NCBI GenBank assembly: GCA_018257865.1
Contig: JAEUBA010000061.1
Location: 62,001-126,000 of the forward strand
From: Stereocaulon alpinum
Lineage: Eukaryota > Ascomycota > Lecanoromycetes > Lecanorales > Stereocaulaceae
Direction of reading: 5' to 3'
Length of the DNA: 64,000 nucleotides
In this document: positions 44,581 through 57,353 of the stretch, in pieces
Numbering within the stretch: position 1 is the first letter of the stretch
Layout: every line of letters starts with the position of its first letter
Made by a program: the position numbers and the translations under genes
Notes under the pieces: model-generated
Told to the model about the DNA's origin: nothing
Databases searched by the model: none
What the model saw: only the letters and a program-made list of their open reading frames with translations

Positions 44581-45420
44581 TCTTGGTCGACGTTCTTCCT
44601 CTACAATTACGTCGGCTTCGACTCGTTCCTCTTTGGGGTGCTGATGGTGGCTACGGCGTTCGAATTCGACGTCGTAGACTGGATTGACGCGTCGGCGGTA
44701 GTCACGCTCAGTAATGTCGATTTCTGATTCGCGGTGGGGAGCCTCGATGTCAATATGGGTGTGGCGATCTGTGTGTCGGTCTGTGTCTCGATAGCTAGAA
44801 GATGATAGTCAGTTTTCGTTCATAGAATGTGAGACTGTGCTTCGAACAAACGTACCGTTCTCTTTCTACTGATACTTCTGTACGATCGTGGTGATCGTGG
44901 TGGTCTCGGTGGTGGTCTCGGTGGTGGTCTCGGTGTTGGCGATCTTCCTCTTCGTAAACGGTAACGTCTTCTTTGCGGCGCGGACGGCGTTCACGATCGT
45001 CTTCGTAGACCTTGACCTCTTCCCTTTCGTATTGAGTCCGGTCCTTACGACCTGGAAGAGATGCAGAGAAGGAAGAGTAACGAGCTTCGTGACCTTCCCG
45101 TCCGACGCGCTGGTTTACCTCTCCTTTTACTTCCACCTGAGTCCTTTCTTCAACAGCGTCGCTCCGGTACGACGACGGGAAGACACTAAAGGGGATCGGG
45201 ACTCTGGCGTCAAAGTCCTGAATAGAAATTTCGAGTCAGCGTCCCTCCTTTCAGATTCATCCTGGAGAGGGAAGACATTGTTTGGGGAAAAAGAGAAAGG
45301 TCTTGCTCCCGTGTATTTCTAGCCCTTCGAGGCAAGGGTATGTAGCGAGAAGGAATAAGAGGAAGAGTGCTTACCAGGTTGACGGAGTAGGGGGAGTATT
45401 TTCCTGAATGCCTCTCGAGC
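44581..45420 (-). other. Open, spliced, ATG-less 5' extension of hex1
   Basis: In frame with hex1, 44794-44581 continues upstream and joins 45217-44856 across a 61-bp intron (GTACGT...TTCTAG). That in turn can join an exon ending at 45375 (YSPYSVNL) across a 157-bp intron (GTAAGC...ATTCAG), all in phase. The encoded sequence is charged and His-rich (DFDARVPIPFSVFPSSYRS, RKEDVTVYEEEDRQ, RDHHRDHH repeats, RDTDRHTDRHTH). No ATG occurs on this strand in it. It is either the coding part of a longer isoform started in an undetected distal exon, a non-AUG start, or leader sequence. A 12-bp repeat (GGTGGTCTCGGT, three copies, about 44899-44934) encodes the HRDH units. Confidence 0.55.
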
Positions 45421-45506
45421 CGCCGTGACAACGAGTCGAAAGGAAGACAAGAACAGACTCTTGCTCCGGGGGGGTTAAGGAGGTAGGTTGTTCGTAATGA
45501 AGTCAA

Positions 45507-47484
45507 CTGTCAGATATTGGATTGTTTACGGGATTAATGGGTAGGGCAATTGGATTGGGTTGAGAGATGGGAGTTAAGTAAAGAGAAATGCCCGAAAAGA
45601 GGCTGGGGTCTGTTGTGGAGCGATCGCGTTCGTCGCGCTAGCAAGCTTGGCTTGTTGATTCGGCAACGCTATTTAGCCTCCGTATTCTCCGGGCCTGCTA
45701 CAATATGAAGTTGGACATCTGCAATCTTATATCTACTGTTGAAAAGTACCAAGCAATTAGTCTTACTCGCTCTACAGTGATGCAGAGAGCGAAGAAATAG
45801 AAGAGTGTTCTTTTCTATGCATCCACGCTTCTGTTCGGAGGACATATCGTGGCTTGCCGGCTTGTTATGCAGGTCTTCTCGTGGCTTCTTTCCATTGGCC
45901 TTGTTATCTTACCTAAGGAATTCTAGACTTTAGGTACTGGCCTGCAGCGGAGGGTGGGTTACGAGGCCGCCATCTCTGCGGGAAAGCAAGGAAGCATCTT
46001 CAAGAAACGTCGGCCAATAGTTGGTTGAGAGAAACTCTGCGTGCGTGTGATTATGTGATCTCTTTGCATACATATTCCCCCGATTCCGTGGGACTGCCGT
46101 CTCATGACACTGCGGATTGAACGTTTGATGTCGTTTCGAATGTCGATGGTCTATGTTTCATCATCTCAAACGTGGATCCCACATTGCTGTCAGCTGTCAG
46201 AAGTCCAGCTATGGCATCAAAAGACGTCTCTGGCCGTGTCGTGTCAACGCGTGCAGCACCCTCTCTCTGGTACAGCGGGTCTGTTGTCTGTCATCAGACA
46301 TTGTCTTCCATCTAAGCACATCGCCTATTACCACTGGGCCCGTTAGTGCGAGCAATCAAATCCCGTCTCTTGCTCCGAAGGTAACAATCGGGCGAGCCCA
46401 GGTCGGTCTTCCCTTTCCGCATTTCGTTGGGTCGGCCTAGTAGTTGGCAGAGTGCGATTGCCAATTTGCTCACCGCAGCCTTGTCGATTCCCATTCTCAT
46501 TTACCAATCGACAATGTATGAACACAAAACTTGCCAACCCATCTGGAATGTCCATAACATGATTGGTACGTTGAACATTGGCTGAGAGGTGCATGGTAGA
46601 CGGTAGGAATATGGGATTGGATCTGCAGTACTCATAGCCATGTGGTTCTTGTGTTCTTCGGTATGCGATTATTTGGCCGCTTGAACCGGAGCTGGATGTC
46701 GTTGCTGCCCAATGAGCGTAGATCAGGCTAGGCTTGGGCAGCCAGAGATCAATTGCCAGGGATCTTCCAGGTTGATGGGCTTGTGTAAGCTCCCGGAGGC
46801 GACCGCATGATCTTTTCTGGGGGCTCGGTATAGCACTTGAGCCTCTTGTTGAGCGTAGCCATATCTTGACCAATTAATGCCAAGGCAGGGTCTCAACACT
46901 TGATGACACAATAATTAATGGCCACAGAAACAAAATAAAGGTTTTGTGGAGCGTAAACAGCCGTTGAAGGCAAGGGAGAACCCTTGCTGACACATTTCGC
47001 CTCCCCAAATGCGTCATACGTATAATTTGATGAATTCCTTTCCCTCTACATAAGACTCCCTCAATTTGAACATCATTGAAACACATTTGGGTTACCAGTA
47101 GTAGTGTTCCCGAACTTTGCAGATCTCTCGTCAAGACCTTCGAGTCTCCAACCACGCATTCAGAATTCAGAGCTACCTTAACCTCGCCAACCGTGCAGGA
47201 GGCCAGCGGCGCATGCAGCATTAGCGGACGTGCCCCCCCCAAGCTTCTAAGACGACGCGGCTCGTCAGGATTCGCATAATTGCATTATGTGTGGGGTGCT
47301 TCAAGATAAGCCTACTTGCAGTGCGTTGTCCTTGACATCCAGGCCATTCCACAATGCTGACATAGGGCCCGCAACCGTAGGATTCTTTTGAAAAACACGA
47401 CCCTTTCCTCCTCGCCGCCGAAATTTGCACAACACATTCTCTCAAAGTGCCCTCAAGGCCAGAAAACATAACACCACCGTCACA
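45507..47484. promoter_or_regulatory. 2 kb divergent intergenic region
   Basis: Lies between hex1 (-) and the DUF8035-type gene (+). Frames such as 46343-46873 (minus) lack any family signature. It may hold a distal hex1 first exon, which I could not identify. Confidence 0.35.
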
Positions 47485-49647
47485 ATGAGCTCTGCGTACG
47501 GCCGGCCACTCTCTCCTCCGCGGAATCGCTATCATCCTCCAACAGGTCCACCTGGCCCTCGTGCATCTGCTGGCAGCTTCTTCTCTACATCTGCCTACGA
47601 TCCATACGCGTCAAGTACTCGTTCCAGCAGGGACTATGTCCCTGCGCCTCGGACAAGTGCTGAGCGCATAGGCGCACCAAGGGTGGTTCCAATTCGGGCA
47701 CGCAGTCCTCCAAGGAGAGCGGCTGTAGACGATTATGCTGTTGGCCCTCGTCCTCGGCGCACGACGTTGGAGCAAGATCCATCTAGGACTCGCAGGCCGC
47801 TGAGTATGATAGTGCCCAGCGCCGATCCTCGAAGGCCGGTTATTACAAGCGCCATCGACAGACCTCCAAGCCCCATTATGAAGGTTCGTAGAGAGCATCG
47901 GGATGACGAATACGATCTATTGCCCGCTTCATCTTCTTCCAGACGACAACATGTTCGTCACTCATCATTGGGTAATACGGAAACAGGTCGGCCAATGCCT
48001 CTGGAAAGAGATACGCGGGAGAATGCATACCGTCAATCAAACTCCAATCGCCCGGCTGTCAGAGAACGCCAGGGTGACAATGATCGAGACTACGGGTTTG
48101 AGTATACTGATGCTAGAGAATCGAAATATCAAGACCCCACATACCGGCAGAGATCTAGGAGAGATAGCTATAGTAGTGCTCGACCAACAAATATGGTTCC
48201 CCCAGAGGGCGGATACCTTCCTCGATCGAACCGGGATACCGGGCCTCCTGTCTCAACGAGAGGGTTCGAGAACATTGAAAGATCTGCGAATCTGAGGCAG
48301 GGTTACCGTGCAAGAGATGATGACCGTACCCCAAGAGACTTCGCCCGCGATGACCGGGAGATTAGCTCTCGCAAACCTCGCCCAGAAATAGCTCTCCACC
48401 ATTCGACGGATGATGGATATGCAGAGGAAGACTCGAGGCACAACCACCGATCTCGCAAGATTGCCCCTGAGGACGACAAATTAGAGCTGAGACCTCGGCC
48501 ACGTAAGGAGGATGAGAAATCCGAGCCGAGAGCGCGAGATAGTCACGATGAGGAACGTGACCGCGGCAGCGATGACCGCCATAGGAAACACCGTCACAAA
48601 CACCATCGAGACCATGATCGCCACAGACATGACGACGATAGGGAAGACAGAGACCGCAGGGTCCGTGACGAACCTCGAAACAAGAGAGACAAGGACGATG
48701 ATCCACGCTCTAGCAGTGGCATGTTGGCAGGGGCTGGAGCCGCTGCTGCTGCTACAGGCCTTGCCGCTGAAGGGATACGGAGACATCGCCACAAAGAATC
48801 TCACGATGATGATGACGGTCGACCAGCTAGGCGGACTCGAGACGATGAGGAGGATATTCGACCAAGCAGACGTCCAAGAGACCACCTACGAGAGCCTGAG
48901 CGCGACCTACTGGAAACAAGCTCCGTCAGCACTGGTCCCAGCACAACCGAAGACCGCGAATACGACGAAGCACGACTAGAAGAGCGGCGCGCCAGACATG
49001 ACGCCGAAGCGTTCATTGGGCCCGTAGGACCAGCACTACGTGAGCAAGCATCCTACGAGCGTCGCCCAGAACCAGACTACACCCGACACCACCGTAGCTA
49101 CCAGCCTCGCCGCCACCACTCTCGCACCCGCGATGCAGACTCTTACTCCTCCTCATCCTTCTCCTCCTCCAGCGACAGCGGAGACGATAAGACTGTCCGC
49201 CAACCTCGCGTCGTCACCCCCTCGCCGGAGGAAGAAAAGAAGGAACCACCTCCACCTCCAAAAGGCATTCTGCGCAAGCCTCGCGACAAGTTCCCCGAAC
49301 ACCCAGCTACAGAACGCGAGGGCGTGGCCCCTCACAAAGATCAGGTGAAGAAGAATGTACCACCAGGAGCTCGTTGGACGAAGATAAAGCGGGAATTGGT
49401 CAATCCGGAGAGCCTGGAACAGGATGGCATTCGGTTCAACGAATTTCCGGACCATGTGATAGTGCTGAAAGTCATGGATGCGGAAGAGATCATGAAATAC
49501 GCGAAGAAAACAGCGGAGATTAGAGCGCAGCGGCGAATGCTTATGCCGCCACCTCCACCTGATGGTGCTGGGGCTGCTGCTGCTGAAGGTCCTCCAGCTC
49601 CACCACTATCACACGCGAACGACGAACTGGGAAGAGATGGACGTTAA
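47485..49647 (+). CDS. DUF8035-type Arg/Asp/His-rich disordered protein
   Basis: Intronless 720-residue protein from the first ATG (MSSAYGRPLSPPRNRY). It is dominated by mixed-charge low complexity: ERDRGSDDRHRKHRHKHHRD, DDREDRDRR, RHRHKESHDDDDGR. It has one Ala/Gly-rich hydrophobic stretch (MLAGAGAAAAATGLAAEG) and a Ser tract (SYSSSSFSSSSDSGDD). Near the C-terminus a more ordered block follows: PKGILRKPRDKFPEHP, PPGARWTKIKRELVNPESLE and FPDHVIVLKVMDAEEIMKYA, which I recall as the conserved DUF8035 region of fungal proteins. RS-like and RD-like mixed-charge composition suggests a nuclear or RNA-related role. That is inference only. Confidence 0.8.
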   Translation: MSSAYGRPLSPPRNRYHPPTGPPGPRASAGSFFSTSAYDPYASSTRSSRDYVPAPRTSAERIGAPRVVPIRARSPPRRAAVDDYAVGPRPRRTTLEQDPSRTRRPLSMIVPSADPRRPVITSAIDRPPSPIMKVRREHRDDEYDLLPASSSSRRQHVRHSSLGNTETGRPMPLERDTRENAYRQSNSNRPAVRERQGDNDRDYGFEYTDARESKYQDPTYRQRSRRDSYSSARPTNMVPPEGGYLPRSNRDTGPPVSTRGFENIERSANLRQGYRARDDDRTPRDFARDDREISSRKPRPEIALHHSTDDGYAEEDSRHNHRSRKIAPEDDKLELRPRPRKEDEKSEPRARDSHDEERDRGSDDRHRKHRHKHHRDHDRHRHDDDREDRDRRVRDEPRNKRDKDDDPRSSSGMLAGAGAAAAATGLAAEGIRRHRHKESHDDDDGRPARRTRDDEEDIRPSRRPRDHLREPERDLLETSSVSTGPSTTEDREYDEARLEERRARHDAEAFIGPVGPALREQASYERRPEPDYTRHHRSYQPRRHHSRTRDADSYSSSSFSSSSDSGDDKTVRQPRVVTPSPEEEKKEPPPPPKGILRKPRDKFPEHPATEREGVAPHKDQVKKNVPPGARWTKIKRELVNPESLEQDGIRFNEFPDHVIVLKVMDAEEIMKYAKKTAEIRAQRRMLMPPPPPDGAGAAAAEGPPAPPLSHANDELGRDGR

Positions 49648-50458
49648 GAGAGCGGTGGATGTGAGGGCCATTTGGCTCGTGGAAGCAGACTGTTGTAAAT
49701 GGAGGAACGAGTAAGCGATATGTGAATATGAGGGAAGATTGACAAGGACGGCAGGCTGGGTGAGCAGATAAAGGGACATTCGCTTGAGATGGACTGGACT
49801 GGAATGGGAGGTACATTGCAATTGAGAGATGGATAAGATATGACGTTGTTCCGACGTGGAAGGCATGCGGCCGTGATTCAAGATTGTGATATTGATCGGC
49901 TTTAGCGTAGCGAGCAAACATAGCAAGCGATCATAGCAGGGTGGTATAGCAAGCAAACATAGCAAGCGGTCCTTTACTTAAATAATACAAAACTCCTTTA
50001 TATCCTATACTCAAATTCCATCCATAGACATCAACTTCGTCCAGCGAGGTAATCGTATCTACACACATCTCACCAAAAGCACAGCATAGCACAGCATAAT
50101 GTAATAAACCGGCCGTTTCTATTCCATATCCCTTCCATAGCTCCTCCAATTCCCTTCCTATGAAGCCCATGAGGGAGTGAACCCTTCTATGCACGCTGTA
50201 GAGTACGAATAATACACCAAGATGTCCGTGCCAGAAAATGCCGAGTTCCGATGTAGCTAGGAACTATTCCTCCCATATCATAAAAGTCCTTTCATCTCAT
50301 CTCCTGCAAAAGGAATAATGAAAATATGCATAGTATGCGGCACCAAGATCGTAATAGGTGACGGCAGCATAAAAGCTGCTCCGGCAACTCCAAGAAAAAC
50401 ATTTCGTGGTAGCGAGCCAATCCATGCTTGCTCACGCAGAGCGGAACCACGAATCATC
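49648..50458. other. Convergent intergenic region with a short direct repeat
   Basis: 0.8 kb between converging genes. A 17-bp direct repeat AGCAAACATAGCAAGCG occurs at 49913-49929 and 49952-49968, and a 9-bp repeat AGCACAGCATA-type near 50080-50099. No gene recognised. Confidence 0.4.
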
Positions 50459-53400
50459 TCATGGACTCGCGGCCCTCTTCCCCTTTCCCTTCCCTTGTCG
50501 TTCGATCCACCTGCGCTTTCCGACCCTTGTTTCGAAATGTGGTGCCACAGTGGAGACTTCCTGGCCGCCTGCTACTAGTGTTTCTTTCATCTTATTTCGG
50601 TATTTATCAACTATGGTGATTGTCAGCTGATGTTTGCCACAACCATATGATTGGATTGCCACCCTGTGATCCCTGTTGATTGATGACAGCGGTGGGGTGA
50701 AAGGGTGGAGACGAGATGAAAGCTGAATGTGGAATGTGGAATGCTACTTACGACCACGTTGTAGAAACAGCACCCTATTGGCAAAACTTCGACTCTGGCT
50801 CCAACTCATCCGATATCCCAGATCATTCAGCTTCTCTTCCCTCTCTCTAGCCCTTCTGCTTAGAGCCGGTACCTTAAATTCGTCCTCCCTGCCCTCCAAC
50901 ATGGGCATCTTAACCATCACTGTTCCCCGTTGATCCTCCCCATCCACTTCCATCTCATCACTAAAATCCTCCTCCCTCGTCTTTAAGAACCTGCCTTTCC
51001 CACCTCGTGACCGTGGCGAGAGTTGCATTTGGGTCGGATACCATGCACGCGGATACACAGAGTTGATCTTACGATAAGAGTCTGGAGCTTCGTGTATAGG
51101 GACAGTCTGAAGGTCAAACTTCACTCTGACGCCCTTGTTGTTCTTCTCTACATCGTTGATAACGACGAACTTGCGGCGTTTGGCAAGTGGGATATCGCCG
51201 AAGACAGGATCGTGCGAGGGATCTGGAGAAGCGGAGCCTTCATTCCTCGTTGACATCCCAAGAGCATTTGTCGATGCGGAGACGGTAGTGTGATTGGGCA
51301 TAGTGTCGATGCCGTTATGAAGCTGTGGGGGCATTGAGGCCCCGCCGGTAGCACTCGGAGGGATAGGGTAGGTTGGGTAGAAGATGCTGTTGGGGCGGAT
51401 AGCGTTGCTTGTTTTAGGGGTGTGCTTTGGTTGTTGTTGAGGGGTGAGGTCTCCATTCACTAATAACAAACATCATCGTCAGCCTACGCCTTATCTCGCT
51501 TATATAGATAGATTGTTCGCTAGAATCTCAGGTTGAAGCGTCCAGAACAGCATACATGATGTTAAATCTAGGGTAGGCTTTGTATAATATCATAAGATGT
51601 ACATGATCATGGAGCCGGGCCAGCCGCGCAAAAAGATCGCCTTATTCATGACAGTTGGTGAAACATACCGCTGACATCGTCTGTACTTCCAGGCTGGCTT
51701 CCGTCAGGGTTTGCGTGATGATGATGCAGCTGTGCTTGGCCTGCCAAACTTATGTTTGTTGGAGGTGGTCTCTGGTGCCCGGGTGCCGTCATAGGAGTCG
51801 TGCTCGGTGGTGCTGCCCCAACATCACGTGAACCAGCCATGTGGTTGGGTGTGTGGCTATTGGCCACAGTTTTTCTATTGTTCATTTTGGCCATCCTGCG
51901 CACCCGTCTACTCCGTAACCGGGGATCCTGGTTGCTGTTTCTCCAGCTATCAACGGCCCGCTGGATAAGACCTCTCTTTCCTCGGAGACATGGGTTCAAT
52001 TCAGCCAAGGCCCAGCCCACAGTATTGCATTCCATTTCGTATTGAAAGCGATTGCCTCTGTAGCCATCCTTACCACTGCATGCCCGTGGATATACGCAGT
52101 TTTCGCCTCGGAAATCGCTTGAAAGTTCATCGGTGTTGACAGACTCTACATCACATCTGATGGTGTACTCCATCTTAACCCGGTCTCGTGAGTATTCGAA
52201 AGCTATCCATTGTACGCCATTGTTGTCTTGTCGTACGACAAGGGGAGTAGTCGCTGGTATCGGTCCTGGTGCTGCATTGGGATTCACACCTGGCCCGCCT
52301 GCTTGGTTTGAATGTAATCCGTTCGCATTTTGCGCAGCCGCCGATGGCGTACTTTGGTTTGAATTCAGGGGGCCTGGCGGTGACCGTTGAAGAGTAGCTG
52401 GATCCATAGGTCTGGATATAGTTCCAGGCTCAAGTTTAGGTTGTGGGCGCGGACTATTCATAGCTTGCTGTTGGGCGGGAGATTGATGTGACATGGGCGG
52501 TGGGCCTTGTTGATGGGGTAGAAGGGGTTGAGAAGTCATCATCTGATGCGGTTGTTGCTGTTGCTGTGGGTATGCGTTCGGAGGAACTTGGTATTGAGGA
52601 TAGCCGTACATGGTCTGCTGCATTTGTGCTGGGGGCTGCGCGTACATGCGCGCATGCTGTTCATGGCTTTGCGACGAAGCTACCGAGGCTGGTGAATTGG
52701 ATTGTGGAGTATGATATACATTTTGTTGATATGGGCGGACGGCAGTCATAATTTCGCTTCCTTCTAAGCATCCTCCTTGTCAGCTTCAGGTTCACGATCT
52801 TTGACCATTCTCTGCAGAATGCTCACCAGTAGATGAATAAGGCCCTGTTACGGGCGCGTCGTAAGGACCAGGTGTATAGTATTCTGGAGGAAGGTGACCG
52901 TTGGGTCCAGTCGGTGGAGGATATGGTGATCGATGCTGAAGCGGGACACTGTGAGTCGAGGAGTGCGGAGACGGGAATGCACCGGGGTGATGACTTTGAT
53001 GCGGAGAATTGGGATGCGACTGTGGATGAGCGAGGTTTATAGGCCGAGGGTGTTGAAGTTGCTTTGGGTGGGAGCCTTGCTGAGGCGGATGGGGATGATG
53101 CTACAATGCACACCAGGCGGATCAGCTTCATGTTGCTTCCATCATCGATCTACCCTCGAGATGCTCCAACGAGGAAGATGAGCGCCCGACGATATAGACA
53201 AACAAACAATGTGACATCGTCCCCAACGGCTTTGTGATAATGAAGCAATACGCAAATTGTAAACAGTCAGCCACAACAGAGCAAGGACAGGGAAGTTCCA
53301 TGACATGCAGGGGCATCCATACTGTGCGGTAGGAGGGGTCAGGATAGTGATTGGTGTTGGTAAGGACGATCAGCCACGCCCGAGCTTGGTGAATGGGTCA

Positions 53401-53747
53401 GGCGCAATGAATTGAAGGCTCAAATATGTGCTATACAGATTCAAAGACCATGACAACAATTGCGCAGTATTGATAGAGAACATTTGAAGCAGGTTTGGTG
53501 TACAAGAGGTGGTGCAGGGGTAGGTCAAAAAGCCGTTTGTTGGCAGGGAAGTTTGCTTCTCGAGGGCCGTACCATTTGGCGCTATTCATGCAGCCAGGGC
53601 AGCGTGGAGCTTACCCTCGCGCGACCAGATCGCACACCGCAGGCAGTCGAAAATAATGTAATGCAGAACTAGAAGAACTTCCGGGTCAAGCAGGGATAAA
53701 CATGTACTCACAGGATCTCCAGCCGGCTCTTCCTTGAAGCTTCCCAT
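50459..53747 (-). CDS. medA: MedA (Medusa)-type developmental regulator
   Basis: Five exons close to 754 residues: 53747-53712, 53100-52827, 52763-51669, 51459-50752 and 50610-50459. Introns are 611, 63, 209 and 141 bp, all GT-AG. The protein starts MGSFKEEPAGDP, has a Pro/Gln/His-rich region (PPEYYTPGPYDAP, MTAVRPYQQNVYHTPQ, QQQQQPHQMM), then the conserved block VQWIAFEYSRDRVKMEYTIR, CVYPRACSGKDGYRGNR, NTVGWALAELNPCLRGKRGL, VDSWRNSNQDPRLRSRRVRR and a C-terminal GYRMSWSQSR...APHFETRVGKRRW. This is the MedA/ACR1 family that controls conidiophore form and adhesion in Aspergillus and Magnaporthe, probably as a nuclear transcription regulator. The tiny first exon plus long intron resembles the complex 5' structure known for medA. 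Confidence 0.85.
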
Positions 53748-56700
53748 GGCCTACTTTAATAATATGGGTGATGTATGATGGCCAGATTTAAGGGTTCGTC
53801 TGGTCCGTAAGACCGCTTGTACTAAAAAAGCCGTTGGTAATAATACCGAGGAATCGAAGACGAAATGATTCACTTTCGGGTAACACTAAACGCAGACCTC
53901 GAGTCAGCAGTGTCCCTGCAGCCCTGTTGTGACAGCACCAATCAAACGGGCGCATCTTTTCACGGAGCAAGAGTTGCTGTCACATCACAGTCATTCGCCA
54001 CCGCTTACGCAAATTCAAGGCCTAATGCATGGGCGGACAGACTATACCTCTCTTTCCTGCTCACTCCGATCGATTGTGATCGAGAGAACGAATCCTGGTT
54101 GCTGACCGATCTTGTGGCCTCCTGAAGGACTCGTACTAGACGTATTATTATCTGACCTTGTTACACACGTGGCCTTGACGGTATCAAAAATGGCTTATGG
54201 TCTTGGCTCATATTAATTGTCCTCGCAATCGTGTCTCGGTCCTTAATCTTAGGACTTTGCGCTAAGATTGTAGATAACAGCCAGGACTTTTGAAGGCCGA
54301 TGAAGAGGGGGTGACGCTGTGTTTCAACGAGCGCCACGCTCCAAATGAAGTAATCGCTTGGGGGGAACCGGCTGGGTCCTGAACGCCCCGCCTGGTGAGC
54401 TGTGATAGGCCAAAGGTATGTGATTCCTTACCGAGGGTTTCGATAAGGGGTAATTTCTGGAGGGAAGCAAATAATTAATCAGCCCGACTCATCAAAAAAA
54501 GCCTTGTGTCAAGGCCACGTTTCAAGCGCGTGGCTGACGCGTGAAACTGAATGAAGAAGTGAATGATGAAACATGTGGGATTTGGGTCGCGATCCGTCCT
54601 TGATTTGAGCATCATTGCTCCCAAGGACAGAGTGATGACACTGAGTCTCGGTTCCAAAGGCATTTGGTACCGAGCAACTAACAGATGGTGGAAGCTAAGT
54701 CAGAGAAATAGACTTTTGCTTCGACCGTTGGGCGCTGCAAGCCAGTCTTGGCATCTCGATTCTCATCGGGAAGTGGTGCATCAGAGTGCCGTGACAAATG
54801 GCATACTATAGGAGGAAAGCGGGGTCTTCTTTGGCTTTGTCTCTTCTCGCAAAATGCTTGGTGATAGGATAGGACTGACCGTAAAGCCGGAGGAAAGCTC
54901 CTCCTTAGGATTCCGTAGTGCCGGTTCCAATCTGCAGCTATTGGAATCTCACACAATGATCCCAGCAACCGTTGGACTCCGCTAAAACTAAAGCGGGAGG
55001 CACCGCAGGCTTACACCAGGTTGACCTTGTGCACCTCTTCTTCCTGCCACATTGTCTGTCTGTTGATTTGCTGGGGGGTTGACGCGTTCCGCTTTTTGTA
55101 CCTGGCCTTGTGGGTATCCCGTCGTCAAGGGTGGTGACTGCGTAGAAGGCATCAGGATATGGACGCTATGACTGTGGAGTGCAGCGACTGGTGTGGTTGC
55201 ATGGACCTAGAAGATTTGGTGTGGGTGTGTTCAGGTACCTCGTACACTACCACTCTTGGAAGTTTTTGGAAACGTGCTGCTCTAGCCGCTGCGGCCTTGC
55301 TCAGTGTGCGCTTTGGCCAACGTGATAACCCTGTGAATGACGTGGATAACGCACTGTGACTTGGTGTTTCAGATTCTCGCTATGTTCCCCTGGATGCCAA
55401 TGCTAACGGTGCGCAGAGACGTGGTGGGAAGATGTCATTGGAGGTGGTCCAGAATTTCCAGAACGGGTTTCTCTACGTTCGGCCTTGATTCTTTTCGAAC
55501 TTCCTAACCGAGCACGTGCGCTAAGACATCAGCAGTCAAGCAGCGGAGATGTCTCTGCCAAACCTGTTTTGATTCTCACAAAGGACACATGATGTGGGCT
55601 TTGGGCAAGAGCATCTCTCCTGCTCATCGTTCTGACCATGTTATCCGGGATGCGATTACTAATGCTCATGCTACCGAACGCCATCACTAGAAGAGATGCA
55701 TTCAATACAGCGGAACCTATGCAATACACTCTACCCAAGCAAATGAGCAAGCATTTTCTTCCCTTCGTATGCAGGTCTGATCTTACGGCGTACAGCTGCG
55801 CCAGGATCATTCAAGCAGGGGCACTGGTGTACCTACATTAACTCGCACAGAAGCCTCTAGCTGGCTATAATCAGTGCGAGTGTACTCTTTACTTCTCTTA
55901 CAGTCCCTACCATGAAGATAGCTCTACATCCGCTGTGCTACAGAGCGCTCTCAATGCGAACTTGCGCCGCAAAGGCTCTACAATGGCATACTCCCTTTTC
56001 AGTAACGTTGCACGGCAAAACCTGCCTCTCCACAGCCCCCATGCAGGTCATCCAGATTAGAATTCGGGAGCATATAAGACAGATTGGAGGTTAGTTTTGA
56101 CATCTCAACGGCTTCGTGGCGCACGAATGAGATACAGAGGAGGTTCGTGCGTGCGGCTGCCACATGAGCGCATCTACAACCAATTCATGACCAATTCGCC
56201 TGTCCAATTCCTCACGTTTCCTTATCTCGGCGCTGTCTCCGCACGGACGAATCCAAGACGAGCCTGAAGAATGCGAAGATGCATCTATTACCAACTCTTT
56301 TGTTGGAACTGTCGATGCAGGGCCCGTCAGATTGAAGCGCTCCTATGAGCGACATCAAAGGTACGCGAGTAAGTGGCGCTGGAAGCCCAATACAGCGGAT
56401 GACACCGGGCGCTGCACGCTCGCTTCCCAGCATTCAGCATGCGGAGTTTGGTTGGAGCATTGTTGGTGTTGATCAAAGTTTCATGAAGCGAAACATGATA
56501 ATGTGAGAGATGTGTATTGAGTTGGGCAGCCACGCAGAGTGAGATCGATCGTGATATCTGAGTAGTGAAAGCAAGTGGTATTGTTTCAGTACCATATCGA
56601 GTACAGTATTGCGTTAAAAAGCCTATCTATCGAACTCTGCGCGGAGCGCAAGATATTCTAGTGGCATTGACTTTTGGACTGCTACCCTCCCAGTCGTTGA

Positions 56701-57353
56701 TCGTGATTCTGAAATGCAGGAATGAGCGCGGCAGTCGTTGAGCACTATATTGTGTACGCGATTGCGTGGGACAGGGCACTGTTGAATCTCCAGACGAAGC
56801 GTAGAACGCGAGATTGAGCCATATTTCGGCACTCCAACAGCTGATAGCAGTGGTAGATTATCAGGAGGCAATTAGCAGACGGGCTCTCGCGGAAGAAGAA
56901 AGTGCATGAGATTGGTTTGGACGTGAGCAGCTACGCTTCCAGTCGAGGATCCTTACATTGGGCTGATTGAGGCGAAACCAGCAGATATCCAGACAGCTCC
57001 CATATCAAGATTGCGGAAGGCTAGGGAGGGAACGGTTGGACTTCGTCGTGCACAAGGTTGTAGAAGAGAGCAGTACGCAATGTCTCATTGCATATGTCTC
57101 AGAAGATGTCATTTCGCTACTGTGCCTTGTCCATGCGCTCCAACTATCAAAGTGATCTCGCTGAAGCTTGCTTGTAGCACCATGTGTATTGTAGGACACC
57201 GTCGCTGTGTGAAATTGAACACGAAAGGTAAAACGTCATTGTTATACGCTTTCAATGGCTTTTCTGACCGAACCTTGTCCCTAAAGGAGTAGCATGAGCA
57301 CTCAATATCCCGCTTCGCCCACTGATAATGTTCCCTTCGTGCTTCCACGGCCT
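53748..57353. promoter_or_regulatory. 3.6 kb gene-free region upstream of medA
   Basis: The longest gene-free stretch outside the repeats. All frames are short (up to about 95 codons) and featureless on both strands. As it lies 5' of medA and 3' of the minus-strand helicase gene, it is most simply a long medA promoter and leader. I did not find a tRNA, a repeat or a decayed gene in it. Confidence 0.4.
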
